Shown in pieces: positions 43,562 to 56,544 of a DNA stretch of 64,000 bases; the first letter of the stretch is position 1; every line of letters starts with the position of its first letter. This DNA is from Cacajao melanocephalus (taxonomy: Eukaryota; Chordata; Mammalia; Primates; Pitheciidae): contig CAUYLG010013901.1 in NCBI GenBank assembly GCA_963573385.1, positions 1 through 64,000 on the forward strand, read 5' to 3'. The notes below the pieces were generated by a model. The model did not search any database and was not told the DNA's origin. It worked only from the letters and a program-made list of their open reading frames with translations. The position numbers and the translations under genes are program-made.

Positions 43562-43929
43562 ACTCACTGTTCTTTCCAGTCCTCCCCAGTAACAGGTAAC
43601 TCATCACCACCTCGCAGGGCAGCACCCTCCGTACTCAGTTGACCCTTCCGCACTTATTTGCACCACAAGCTGTATCTATCAGTTATTGTTTACAAGACGC
43701 TGTGTGAAGGTCAGAAGAAGAGAAAGCCAGGTCCCTGCTTGAGGGGTTTGGCATATTCTCTTAGGGTCCCAGCATGTTACAAAGGCATTAGGGTGGGTGT
43801 GGTGGATGGAAGCTCAGCTGAATCAAAGGGCTGAGTCAGGCTGAGATTGCTGCACATTGTCAGTGTTTCTTTAGAAAACTGCCTTTTTGTTGATTTTCTA
43901 CACAATGAGAGGGTTATACTATGGAGAGG

Positions 43930-44135
43930 GAATGCGAGCTGTGGAAAGATCATGGGATTTGGAGTCACACAGGCCTGGACAGAGTCTCGCGCTTCCTGCC
44001 TACGTGACCTTCGGCAAGGGAGTTAACCTTTCTTAGCCTTCGTTTCCTCATGTATAAAATGAGAGTGATAGAACTCAGGCATGTAAAGTGATGGGTGCCA
44101 TGCCTGGCCCTCAGTAAATGACAGACATTTTATGG
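43930..44135 (+). repeat. MIR SINE
   Basis: MIR: 'gatttggagtcacacaggcc', 'ttcgtttcctcatgtataaa' and 'catgcctggccctcag'. Confidence 0.8.
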
Positions 44136-44142
44136 TTATCAG

Positions 44143-44292
44143 ACCCAGTGTGGTGGCTCATGTCTCTCATCCCAGCACCTTGGGAGGCCAAGGCGGGAGG
44201 ATCACTTGAGGCCAGGAGTCCAAGACAAGCCTGGGAAACATAGCAAGACCCCATCTCTACAAAAATAAAAAAATCAAAAATAAATTAGCACA
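44143..44292 (+). repeat. Alu left-monomer-like element
   Basis: Left arm only, ending in an A-rich linker (FLAM-like). Confidence 0.8.
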
Positions 44293-44748
44293 TGCTTATT
44301 CATATCACTGAGAGCTGCCATAGTCCATGACTCAGAATACAGCTTGTCCCACCGCAGGTGACAGGTGCGCAAGGCAGAGAGTGGGGAAGACATGGTCAAC
44401 CCAGGAAGGAGAGCTTCCTGGATGAAGTCAGGGTCCAGTCCCATTTAAAGGAGGCGTGTGGATACTGCAGGGCTGGGTCCCTGGGGTAGGGAGCATGGCA
44501 AGGACAGAAATGAACAAACATTGGTTGTCTGTACGAAGGGAAAGGAAACCTGGGGTTTCAAGGGCTGCAGGAGGCTTGTATTTGATGGGCGAACCCTGGC
44601 TTTCCTTTGGAACCTTCTCATGGGAGCCACTGCAGGGCTGGAGGAGCCCAAGCCTGGGGGGGATTCCCTATGCTGACAAGGGATCAAGCTCACAGAGGCC
44701 ACCCCCAGCTCCCAAACACACTGCCCTTTGTTCCAGTGCACTGTGGTG

Positions 44749-44816
44749 CACACGTGTACTAAGTCAGTCCACACGTGTACTAAGTCAGCCCACACGTGTA
44801 CTAAGTCAGCCCACAC
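44749..44816 (+). repeat. 21-bp tandem repeat with CACGTG E-boxes
   Basis: Three units of CACGTGTACTAAGTCAG-type sequence start at 44751, 44772 and 44793, each with a palindromic ACACGTGT. A decayed fourth unit follows. A further CACGTG lies at 44916-44921. CACGTG is the consensus of bHLH factors such as USF, MYC/MAX and CLOCK/BMAL1. Binding is inferred only. Confidence 0.85.
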
Positions 44817-45166
44817 CTGGGAAGCACACAGTACATGTGAAATGATATCTTCATTGGTCTGCCCACATCCCCCTTGCTGGTATGTCAGTCTGGGTTTGCT
44901 GAGTCCCTGTGACAACACGTGTCCCACACATGCACCCGGACTGGGAATACACGATGGTGTAATCTCAAGTCTGCATTCTTCTTTCCGTAGGTTTTAATTT
45001 CCAATCCTTTAATGCTCTTTTAAAAATAAGACTTCAAGATTACTTAAGGATTAGTCGCAATAATCCTTCTACCCGCCTGTAAAAATTTCATCATCTTGTA
45101 CTTTTACTAAGTATGTATAGCATGAAATATTTCTCATTTTCTAATAACTTCTACATTTTATTGTAG

Positions 45167-45235
45167 TATGGGGACATTTCAAGAGAAGTTCAAGGGACTT
45201 CTGAGAATGGAGTCATTTTTCAGAAATGTGCACTG
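45167..45235 (+). CDS. EVC2: EVC2 exon 4
   Basis: A 69-nt exon encoding YGDISREVQGTSENGVIFQK then CAL, residues 146-168, phase 0 at both ends. Acceptor TATTGTAG, donor GTAAGT. It appears identical to the human segment I remember. Confidence 0.95.
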
Positions 45236-47127
45236 GTAAGTTTCCATTGGGGATTTATCTTTCAAGAGAAAATAATTGGATTTTGCTCAAATCATTTTAA
45301 TAGAGTCACGTATTTAAGAACTGATAAATCATGGGCTTACTTACACCAGTCTAGACACACAATCAATGAATACATAGCAAGGGCTCTGAGATCTCATATG
45401 GTAGGACTACAACTGAGATTCTTTTGTTACAATTAAATAATTGTCATTAAAAATGTACAGTGATCATTTAGAATGTGAAAGAGTACAATATATTTTCTTT
45501 CAGATTATAATCATTAATATGATACCTGGCAGTTTTAAACATTGTTCGATGATTTTTGGGTCTTTTAACTTTCCTAATCCCACATAATATCCTTGTGTCA
45601 GGGGACTCCAGCACCTGCCTTAGGTTCAGTGATTTGCTGGAAAAACTTACAGAACTCAGAGAAGCCATTATGCTCAGTTACAGTTCATTACAGAGAAAGG
45701 GTACAGATAAAAGTCAGGAGAGGAAAAAGGCGAATGTCACAGAAACCAGGAGAGACCAGCTGTGAGCTTCCAGTTGTCTTCTCCCAGTGGCTGAGTTGTG
45801 TGGAGAGAGCTTAGTTCTCCCAGCAATGATGTGTGACAATGCGGATGCAGTACTGTCAACCGGGGAAGCTCACTGGAGCCTTGGTGTCCAGGGTTTTTCT
45901 CAGGCTCAGTCACATAGGCATGGAGCATCCAAGAGACTAACCTCAATTACTCATTCCCCAGCCCCTCCAGAGGTCGTTTCAGTACAGCAGGGTCCAAGGC
46001 ACCCACCACCGATCATTGGCATCAGCTATCTGGTGAAGTCTAAGGACTCAGGCATTTAAAAAAAAAACCCTACACTGTAATCAGGCAAGGATATTCTGCA
46101 GGCTTTAGAGGTTATCTCTCAGGAGCTGGTCAAGGGCCAGTCCTTTCTGTCAAATGTGGAGGGTTTGCACAGCCCAAGCCTGCTGAGTTAAGCCTTCACT
46201 GTGCCACCCTCATTGTATCACAGCCCCTCAGTGACATTGTTTGCCTTCCTGGATGCAGTCAGTGTTAGCAGTTTTCTCATATATCCTTCTAGAGACGTTT
46301 TCTGCCACATGCATGCAGGCAGAGGTGTGTGCACGTGCAGGTATACATATGTGCACCTTCTTTCCCCCCACTTGGTTTTTTTCTTTCATAGGTGGCAGTA
46401 TATTACACACACCTTTCTGAAGCTTGCTTTTATCACTTCTTATATTCTGGAGCTCACTCATCTCAGTATATACATTGCTGCCTTCTCTTTTTTCCAGCTC
46501 CTGCATCTATTTCAGCAGAGCTGGGGAGAAGGTGTTGCAGGGGGCTGGGAGACAAGGTTAGAGAGGGAGGCAGGGCAAGAGTGCAGAGCCCAGGTGATGA
46601 GCCTGCTGGGTGGGCCACTGGCTGGCTTCCAGCAGTAGAGCCATTGAGACACGTGCTGCGCAGAGGCTGAAAGTGGGAGATGATCCAGGAGGCAGGTGAG
46701 CTGCTCGGGTCATTCCTGGAGATCACATGACCATCAGAGCCCCTGGGCTGAGGCTGAGTCTTCAAAATAACTAAGTACCAAAGAGCCGCTGTTTGCTTTT
46801 CTTGGTAACGCCGGTTGTCACAATCTCCCCAACCGGACTGTTTCTGCACTTGGACATTTTTTCTTCTAAGATTCTCTGCAGGGATGATTTCACTGCATCT
46901 CAGTTTCTTTGAAACTGTCTCCAAGCAACAGCTTGGCAAGTGTGGTGAAAACCCTCCTGGGGGTCTTTGAAATCACACAGAGCCTGATAAATTTCCAGAA
47001 CCTCTGCGAGACAGTGTCACCGTCCTTCTTCCTGGAGACCTGATGTGCACAGGTTGGGCTTACGCCCCATTTTAGGAAGCCGGGCTTGTCAGCAAATCTG
47101 CCCTCATGTATTCCCCTCCTGCCCTAG
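45236..47127 (+). other. EVC2: EVC2 intron 4
   Basis: Contains an unassigned interspersed repeat at 45600-46060. Nothing is clearly recognised at 45236-45599 or 46061-47127, although 46230-46500 has an old-L1 flavour. Confidence 0.85.
45600..46060. repeat. Interspersed repeat shared with 56430-59835 (LTR-like, family unassigned)
   Basis: Segments such as 'ggttcagtgatttgctgg', 'cagttcattacagagaaagg', 'gggaagctcactggagcc' and 'cataggcatgg' recur in order, diverged, at 56430-56502 and 59115-59835 in intron 7. It is therefore a dispersed family rather than unique sequence. Confidence 0.6.
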
Positions 47128-47314
47128 GTGTCTGGGCCGAGCGAAGCACAGACAGCCCACATATGGCTGTTAGTTAACAACACCAAGACACCCTCGTCAG
47201 CCAACCTCTCGGAGCTGCTCTTGCTGGACAGCATCACTGGTCTCACCATTGCGGAATCCATCGGAAACAGAACCTCAGAAGATTTCCAGGCTTTTAGCAA
47301 GAAGTTCCTACAAG
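47128..47314 (+). CDS. EVC2: EVC2 exon 5
   Basis: A 187-nt exon encoding residues 169-230 plus the first base of the next Val codon. It starts VSGPSEAQTAHIWLLVNNTK, includes ANLSELLLLDSITGL and ends in FQAFSKKFLQ. It has three N-glycosylation sequons (NNT, NLS, NRT), consistent with a lumenal/extracellular position. Acceptor GCCCTAG, donor GTAACA. About eight differences from human in 62 residues by memory, which points to a fairly distant primate. Confidence 0.95.
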
Positions 47315-47506
47315 GTAACAGCAGAGCATTCTTCAGTCAGGGATGACAAATGAGAATGTGTGCAGACACTTCCAGGTGAATGTGCTCTGGGTCAGGCAAG
47401 TTCTGAAAGCCTTACATGTGTTCACTCGCTTCATCCGCACGGTGGAGCCTACTACCAGGGTGTCAGAAAAAGAGACCGTGTTCAATATCTGTCACCAAAA
47501 AGCTGA

Positions 47507-47858
<352 letters not shown>

Positions 47859-47859
47859 G

Positions 47860-47985
47860 AATTTTAAAAAATATACAGTCAATTTTTATTATGAAAAATT
47901 TCAAACATACACAAAGATAGAGTTTACAGTGGACCCCAGTATACCTGTCACTCAGATCACCAAAATGACCATCACTCAGGAAGAG
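47860..47985 (-). mobile_element. Reverse L1M fragment
   Basis: 'tatgaaaaatttcaaacata', 'ggaccccagtatacctgtca' and 'tcaccaaaatgacc', as in L1M 3' regions. Confidence 0.55.
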
Positions 47986-48060
47986 GAAGAGTTTGTTCTG
48001 GGTTGTGCTGGACAGAGTGGGAGTGGGTTGATCTCCACCTCAGTAGCATGTTCCTGAGAT

Positions 48061-48100
48061 GTCCAGGCGCGTCCAGGCATGTCCAGGCATGTTCAGGCAT
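48061..48100 (+). repeat. 10-bp tandem repeat, four copies
   Basis: Units GTCCAGGCGC, GTCCAGGCAT, GTCCAGGCAT and GTTCAGGCAT in exact 10-bp register. Confidence 0.9.
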
Positions 48101-48299
48101 ATTCACTGGGGTAACTCCATTTCTGCTTGGTTGCCTTGTAGACCATGCCACCCTCACTGGTTGGCTTTCAGAGGTTCGTTCCCTGAGCTGCACTGTTGTT
48201 GGTCGATTAAGCAGGTTGAAAACCACTTCTGAGATTCAGTTGGTACCATGGCTTCAGAACTCGGTTTCCCTAGGAGGGAAAAGACATCTTTTCTTCTTA

Positions 48300-48400
48300 G
48301 GAGGACCTCATTTACAGATGAAGAGGCTGGAGCTGAAGTGGCTGAGAAGCTTGCCCAATGCCATGGGGCTGGCCGTGGTCAAGGCTGAGAGTCACACTCA
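48300..48400 (-). repeat. MIR SINE fragment
   Basis: Reverse MIR: 'ctcatttacagatgaagagg' and 'gaagcttgcccaatgcc'. Confidence 0.55.
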
Positions 48401-48643
48401 GGCAGTCGGGCTCCCCCGTGCACCCTGGTACCCATTAAACCGTCATGCTTCTCACACGCCTGGAACTCTTACCAATTCCATGCATCCGTACTCATGATGC
48501 ACAGCACTCACCAGTCATTCTGCTCCTTCCCTCTGAGCTTAGATAAGGCCTCAGAATCCCTCTTAATGCACTGTTATCGACAGAACCTACTAGTGGAGCT
48601 TGTCCACACGTAGTGACCTTTTTGCTGGCTCTGATTTAAATGA

Positions 48644-49014
<371 letters not shown>

Positions 49015-49795
49015 GAATCCACTATTCTTAAACTCGTGTTCAAAGAATGGAGCATGGGGCCATGAGCAGAGCACAGACACAGCCTCAGGCGGACCTGGTT
49101 GACTCCCAGCCTGGAGACTGAGCAGCTACATGGCTTCTGGAAAGCTATTGAAGTGCTCTGTTTGTGCGAGTATCAGTCCATTGTGGAGATGTAGAGACTG
49201 AATCAAGGAGACAGTGTCACCCACACACTCTGCCTGGTAAAGGGAAGGTGTCCAACGCCCTCTCCAGCCTGTGGTCCTGCAGCACCGCCCTCTCTTATCT
49301 CATTTCCCCGCTGACCATTCATGGTCCATGCTCCTGCCAGACCCAGCTTCCTACCCTTCTCCTGTCTCCTAGCATCTACTCTTGCTCTTGTGTGGGTCAG
49401 GAAAGCACCTGTCTCCACTCTGAATATACAAATCATCTCCATTCTTTGGGACCTGGCCCTGGTGTCACCTTTTCTAGAAAGCCCTACCCAATCCCCTGCC
49501 CCAAAGTCACCCTTCTGCCTTCAAACTCCCACTGAGACTTACCTGCCCCTTCCTGCTTCCCTGCTTGGAGCCTGGTGGCATTCTAGGCACTTTCCACACG
49601 TGAACTCATGGATTTCTGCTCTGGCACGTGCACACTGCGTCTCTGAACCTTGGCTCTCTGTCTCTCCCCTGGGCACGCCAATAACACCTACCTATGAAGG
49701 CGCTGTGAGGATAAGGGAGTTAAAGCAGTGTGGCCCGGCCCGGCCTTGGAAAGTGCTCTTGGGCTCCTGGTGTTAGGAGGTATTTTGTTGATGGT

Positions 49796-50020
49796 TTTGT
49801 TTGTTTGTTTGAGATGGAGTTTCGCTCTTGTCACCAGGCTGGTGCAATCTTGGCTCACCGCAGCCTCCGCCTGCCGGGTTCAAGCGATTCTTGTATTTTT
49901 AGTAGAGATGAGATCTCACCATGTTGGCCAGGCTGATCACAAACTCCTGATCTCACGTGATCCACCTGCCTCGGCCTCCCAAAGCGCTGGGATTAAGACA
50001 TGAGCCACTGCGCCAACCGT
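49796..50020 (-). repeat. Alu SINE with internal deletion
   Basis: Reverse Alu with a GTTT tail, lacking about 60 bp in the middle. Confidence 0.88.
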
Positions 50021-50593
50021 AGTTGCTGTCATTTTTATTCTTGTTATTCACGCCCGTGCTTAGCTCTACCTACTGGGTTCTAGGTTCCCTGAGGTCAGTG
50101 TCCGAATCATGTTTATCCGTGAACTCACTGCTATGCCAAAGAATGTGACATTGATTTTCACCTTGGGGCACAGTGACTTTCCTCACCCACCCGCCAAAGC
50201 ATAAATAGGTAACTATAAATTCAGATGACCGGTCAGGCCCAGTTCATTGACATTCTGACCTCATCATCATTATTACTGTCGTTATTATTTGATGCGTTTC
50301 TTTGATTAGAGCCACCGTTGTTTGGGGGAAAGATGATGGGACCCAGAGGGCCAGGTGCTCCCTGTCGATCCACAGGGTGATCCTAAGCCAGTTGCTGTCT
50401 CTCAGTCGCGGTTTCTTCTTCTGTATGTGGCAGAAACTCATGTGTGTGGGGATCAGCTGGGTCGATGCAGTGATCAAATCACTGTGTGAGGAGGGTCTGA
50501 CTGCCACTACCTTCCCCGTCATTGTCACTACTATTATCTTTACCACTTTAAGGTCATTATCTTAGCTCTTATCCACATATAAAAATAAAATGA

Positions 50594-50720
50594 GATGGGC
50601 ATGGTCCACACCTAAAGTCCCAGGAGGCTGAGGCAGGAGGATCGCTTGAACCTGGGAGTTCGAGACTACTTTGGGCAACAGAGAGAGATCTTGTCTCAAA
50701 AATATATAAAAATTTAAAAA
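50594..50720 (+). repeat. Alu right-monomer-like fragment
   Basis: Right-arm Alu sequence only, then an ATATA-rich tail (FRAM-like or a deleted Alu). Confidence 0.7.
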
Positions 50721-50786
50721 TGAAAATGTTGAGGATTTTTCAAACAAAAATTCCAGTGATTCCTTAGGCTGAGTGTTCCTTCTCTT

Positions 50787-50802
50787 TATTATATATATAA
50801 TA

Positions 50803-50841
<39 letters not shown>

Positions 50842-50852
50842 TATATATATTA
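50787..50852. repeat. TA/TG dinucleotide microsatellite
   Basis: A TA run, then about nine TG units, then a TA run. Likely length-variable. Confidence 0.95.
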
Positions 50853-51399
50853 GAGGTCTGTATACATTGAGAAATGAGGCATATGGTGGCATTTTAGAGC
50901 TATAGGTAACCTCTGTTAGGGAGAAAGGCAAGACTGGAGGTCAAGCTTAGGTAAGAACAGTGACTGGCAGAGTTAGACGGGCTCTGTCACCCACCTGACC
51001 ACATCGGGCGAAGGCTTCCAGTCCTGTTACAACCCCTCCCGAGCAGGACGGGCTGAGCGCGGCCCACTTATTCATGGAATGAGGCCTGCTGCACAGTGAG
51101 AAAGGGCCGGGAGAGCCAGCCCTGTTGCGGGTCGTGCACCCCAGCTCGTGACTGGAAGCGCCTGGACCGGGAATCCGCCTAGCTCACTGTCCTCAGTTTA
51201 CCACTCAGAGAGTTCCCTCCCCACACTCAGGTGTGTGCAGTGTGCAATGCAAAGTGCTTCCTCGCTGCAGGTGTCACTGCCATGGTGGCCTCCCTTGGAA
51301 CCACTGAAGCCAGAGGCCAGGATACGTCTGGGGTGTGGTGGGGCGTGGCTGGGGCGTGGCCAAGCCTTCCCTGACTCACAGGTGCTTTTCTCTGCACAG

Positions 51400-51509
51400 T
51401 GGGAGACGCCTTTGCCGTCAGCTACACAGCCACGCTCCAGGCTGGAGACCTCTGGAAGGGAGAAAGCCTCAAACTTCCTGCCCAGCTCACCTTTCAGAGC
51501 TCGTCACGG
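51400..51509 (+). CDS. EVC2: EVC2 exon 6
   Basis: A 110-nt exon that completes the split Val and encodes residues 231-267. It starts VGDAFAVSYTATLQAGDLWK and ends in LTFQSSSR. Acceptor TCTGCACAG. The donor is CGG|GTATTA, a weak-looking site whose position is fixed by the frame into exon 7. Phase 0 at the 3' end. Confidence 0.92.
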
Positions 51510-51825
51510 GTATTACCTTTGTTGCTTTAATCTCTGTCTTGTCACTGCCAAGAGCGGTTGTTTTAGAAACAGGGACACTTTGGGCAGAAGACCTGTTAGT
51601 TTCTTCCTTCATTCAGGGATGCCACCTTGCAGAGAAGGGCACAGGCCCTCGAGTCTCACACCTTGCCAGGAACCTGGCTCCCTTAGGCATGCCCATGTGA
51701 CCTCGCCTAAGTTACTTAACCCCTCTGAGCCTCACGTGAGGTTATCATAAGGATAGGTGATCAATACATGTCAATTTCTCATCCCTGTGTCCTGCACCCC
51801 GTAAGCACCTAACTGGTAGTTACCA

Positions 51826-52199
51826 TTACTATTAATTTTCCAGGGCTGCCATAACAAAGTACCACAGGCTAGACTTAAAAACAAGAGAAATGTAATTTCC
51901 CTGTGGCTGGAAGCCGGAGATCAGGTGTCTGCAGGTCTGATTCCTTCTGAGCCTGTTCTTGGCTTGCAGAGGCTGCCTTCTCCCTGTATCTTCCTAAGGG
52001 CCTCCCGGTCTGTGCGTCTGTGTCCTAACCTCTTCCATGAGGACACCAGGCATGCAAGACCGGGACACAGCCTGGTGACCTCCCTTTACCTTATTACTTC
52101 TGTAAAAAACCCTGTCTCCAAAAACAGTCACATCCTGGGGCACTGGGACTTAGGACTTTAACATAGGAATTTCGGGGAACACAGTTTGGCCCCTAACAC
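51826..52199 (-). mobile_element. Reverse MLT1-type MaLR LTR
   Basis: 'ttccagggctgccataacaa', 'ggctggaagccggagatcag' and 'cagtttggcccctaacac' in MLT1 order. Decayed. Confidence 0.75.
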
Positions 52200-53084
52200 C
52201 GTTACAGTCAGTCTCTCCACCTCTCACTTCCCTGTGGTGAGTTCACTTCTGCAGTGAATGCCGGCTGTCTGCCGGATTGGCAGGTGCTGCATGCCCTGGG
52301 TACAGGCTGGGGGAGATGTGGTCCCTGACTTCAAGCAGATCAGAACGCTCTGCATCCTTTTGTCGTTTTATTGTGGTTTCAGCCACTGGAGAAAGTCTTC
52401 CCTATTCACAGACATGGAAGATATGGCTCATAGCGGGACTGTGACTGCCCCAGGTCACGTAACAGAATCAAATTGTGCCCTGCAGCCTCCTCCTCGGTCC
52501 TCCTTCCACCCTTGAAACTGCAAGGCCAATGTGGCATTTCTGCTGCAATGAAGGGGACAAAAAAAAAAATAAAAAATCACCTTAGATAAATTTAGATAAA
52601 ATGAGAGAGGCTAAATAACAAGATACAAGAAAATGGCATAAACCTGTCGGGAATGACAAATCTCTTAGGAAATAATTCAGTATAAAGTAAAAAAGAAGAC
52701 AAAGACAGATTTTTAAAATGAGGGATAAAATGGCCCAGAATAAATACCAGCAATTTCAGAAGACAGGAAACCAAGTAAATTAAAATCAAAATGTAAGATA
52801 AGGTAAGAATCAGAAAGCAAATCAGAAACTCTGAATAAAATGAAATGGACGGAAGCTTCCGTGTCCTCAGGCAGGAGCCTCAGGAGCTGCAGCCCTGGGC
52901 AGCTGTGTGTGCTCTTGGGCCATGCTGGCTGGGCAGCAGGAAGCTCTTGTGGTTCGGCACAGCCTGGCTCCCTGCATGCTCCCGGGCAACCTTCCTTGTG
53001 GCTTCCCTGCTATGCCCTGAAGTAGTCCCGCCTGTTACTTTGTTTAGTTCCTGTCTGTGATATTGACTCTACCCCCTAGGAATC

Positions 53085-53260
53085 CCCTCCATCCATCACT
53101 AGAATGTCAGCTCCATGAAACCAGGGACCTCGTGTATCCCATTCACAGCTGCTTCTCCAGTAAAGTGACATAAACCTGTTGGGAATGACAAATGCCAAAA
53201 AGACAACCCTGCACACGATGGGTACTCAGTAACAATGTGTTGATTCCCTCTTGGTTCATG
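53085..53260 (+). repeat. L2 3' end with an inserted filler
   Basis: 'agaatgtcagctccatgaaa' and 'gggtactcagtaacaatgtg' are L2 3' segments. Between them, 53168-53193 duplicates 52636-52661. Confidence 0.6.
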
Positions 53261-53321
53261 TCTTCTGGCTTCATGCTAGGAATTAAAACACGTGTCTCAA
53301 GCCTTGAAGTTTATGTCATAA

Positions 53322-53661
<340 letters not shown>

Positions 53662-54207
53662 GAGGATTTATGTTTTGCAAAGAGTTGAAGGCAAGCTTTG
53701 ATAGCACGCTTTAGGCTTCTATCTGTGTAGACCTCGGGTATGAGAAAGTACAGGGAGTGGGGAACACAGCGGAACGTACTGGAATGTGGGCTCTGAACTT
53801 AGCCTCGGGCTCCAGCTCAGGAGACCCTGAGACTCCAAGGCACCAGACGTATTCCAAAGGAGAGGCAACTCCACCACAGAAAAGGCCAAGTGAATGCCTC
53901 AGAGGTGTCTCTTCTTTAAAGAGTCATATTCTAAAACTGTTCCATTTCCCTCCTAGGGAAAGAGGACATACAGTATTTTGATTTTCTCTGAAGCCTCCAT
54001 GAGGTTGACCTGCTGGCCCACGGTGGATTTGGGAAGTCCCCCTGCTTCCTCGCCTGCTGCCGTAACATCTGCAGGGCGTGGATCAGGGGATTTGTTACCT
54101 TGGGAGGAGCATAGCTCAAGTCACAGAAAAATGCCTTAGTCGTGTCTGTAATGAGAATTACACGGGTTGCCTAGCTCCTGTAAGCTCCAAGTCCTGAGGT
54201 CTGGTTC

Positions 54208-54487
54208 TTTTTTTTTTTTTTTTTTTTTTGAGACAGAGTTTCACTCTTGCGGTCTGGGTTCATTGCAACTTCCGCCTCCCGGGTTCAAGCCATTCTCCTG
54301 CCTCAGCCTCCCGAGCAGCTGGAATTACAGGCATCTGCCACCATTCCTGGCTAATTTTTGTATTTTTAGTAGAGATGGGGTTTCACCACGTTGGCCAGGC
54401 TGACCTCGAGCTCCTGACCTCGGGTGATCCACCCGCCTCGGCCTCCCAAAGTGCTGGGTTTACAGACGTGAGCCACTGCTCCCGGCT
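54208..54487 (-). repeat. Alu SINE
   Basis: Reverse Alu with a 22-nt poly-T head and a short internal deletion. GGTCTG flanks both sides. Confidence 0.92.
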
Positions 54488-54494
54488 GGTCTGA

Positions 54495-54849
<355 letters not shown>

Positions 54850-54909
54850 TGCTATTGCTACTGCTACTGCTGCTACCACTAATATTACTACTACCAGCTG
54901 CTGCCACCA

Positions 54910-55110
54910 ACAGCAGTAATATTTTATAGCACCCCCTAGTGCCAGGCACTCTTCAGGGTTCTATAGTACCTAACTTAATCCTCATAGCAATTCTGTGAAT
55001 TAAATATGATTACCATTTCACAGATGAGAAAACAGACACAGAGAGGCTAATACCTTGCCCAAGGTACAGCTGTTGGTGAGCAGCGGAGCCCTGTATGAAC
55101 TCGGACAGCC
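54910..55110 (-). repeat. MIR SINE
   Basis: Reverse MIR: 'gtgccaggcactcttcaggg', 'catttcacagatgagaaaac' and 'cttgcccaaggtacagc'. Confidence 0.75.
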
Positions 55111-55739
55111 TGGCCCTAGCCATCGCCCTATATACTGCCTGTCAGTGGCAAGCCAGTCTGCCTCTACCCCCAGGAAGAAGTGTGTTCTCATGCTGGGTCT
55201 TCTCAGTCACCATGCAGTTAGACAGGTGGAATGCCGTAACACGCTTCATTTTTCTGTTTCATGTATCTTCTCAGCAGAGGAATATTGGAGAGCATTAGGA
55301 ATTGACCCACAGGGAGTTGGGGTTTGGAGAATCAAATGCATCTGAGGGAGAGAAGAACAGTGCAGTCCAGTCAGAGCCCAGGATTCTGCCTACCTCTGTG
55401 AAAGAGGCAGATGCTGGGAGGGTGGAGGTGACCTACCCTGGTCACGGGCTTGGAGTGAGTGCCCCACCCCAAGGGTTTCTCCACAAGGGCATGCTCCGTG
55501 ACTTTCTTGGATGTTAGTGAGCCTGTTGTTTGGATTTCTCGCAGCCTCCGGTAGTGGGGGAGGGATCCTAAGCCCACAGGCCCTTCCTCCAACGGCACAA
55601 CCTTCACAAGCTCTGGCCTGTCCAACAGTTAGGGCCGACTCTAGCTCCAGGCTTGGCAGGTTGGAAATCACACCAAATGTTACCCCACATGTCAGACCCC
55701 AAACTGTTGCTGAAAGCGTTTTCTTTTTTCCTTTTCTAG

Positions 55740-55793
55740 AATAGAACACAGCTGAAAGCACTCTTTACCATAACAGCAGAAGAAAACATACGG
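55740..55793 (+). CDS. EVC2: EVC2 exon 7
   Basis: A 54-nt exon encoding NRTQLKALFTITAEENIR, residues 268-285. Acceptor TTTTCTAG, donor GTAAGA, phase 0. It has one sequon (NRT). The human segment as I recall ends ENVT, a sequon that is lost here (ENIR). The next exon, which would carry the transmembrane helix, is beyond the window. Confidence 0.92.
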
Positions 55794-56239
55794 GTAAGAG
55801 AAATGACATGACCTGAACACCCCCTGCCTTAGATCTGTGTCTCTTCACACCCATGCTGTGTGGGTCTCCTGCCTGTCCTTGGTGCTGTGGGGAGGGGCCA
55901 GCTGTTGGCCTTGGTACTCCAGTTCCTGTGTGCCCTGAGGCTGCCTCACTGGTTTCCCTGGACGACCCTCTACCTGGGCAAGGCAGGTCGGCCACAGGCC
56001 GGACAGGCTGAGGCTCCTCTGCCCGTCTGTGCTACTGTCCAGCCATGCTCCTACTTGTGCCCAGCGTTTGCCACTAGGTCAAGCTTCTGGTCACATTTTG
56101 TCTTCCCAAAGCCTGCTGTCTGTGGGCAGGCCTCTCTCTGCTTCTGCTGTTCCCCACGAATACTTCTCCATTTCTGTTCTTCAGTTTCCTCATTTGCAGC
56201 TCACACGTTCACTCATTCCTGTATTCACCAAGTGTTCAT

Positions 56240-56428
56240 TCATCAGGTAACAATACTTACATTTCTTAAGCACTTGCTGGGTGCCAGGCATTCTAAGCGA
56301 TTTATATATGTGGAATCTCATCATCTTTACCACAGTCTTGTGAGACAGATTCAATTTTAAAACCACTGCCATTTCATATGAGGAAACCAAGGCACATTAA
56401 AGTCAAGTATTTTGCCCAAGATCCCGTG
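56240..56428 (-). repeat. MIR SINE
   Basis: Reverse MIR: 'ttgctgggtgccaggcattc', 'gaggaaaccaaggcacatta' and 'ttgcccaagatcccgtgg'. Confidence 0.75.
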
Positions 56429-56544
56429 GCTAGAATGTCAGAGTCCCCAAGACCCACCCCCAGGTTCAATGATTCTCTAGGGTGACTCACAGGACTTACA
56501 TATACAGACATGTGCCACCTAATGACATTTTGGGGAACAATGTC

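Larger units (their letters stand above)
42434..45166 (+). other. EVC2: EVC2 intron 3
   Basis: Contains MIRs, a reverse MLT1, an Alu half-element and a 21-bp tandem repeat of E-boxes. Nothing recognised at 42434-42764, 43562-43929, 44293-44748 or 44922-45166. Confidence 0.85.
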
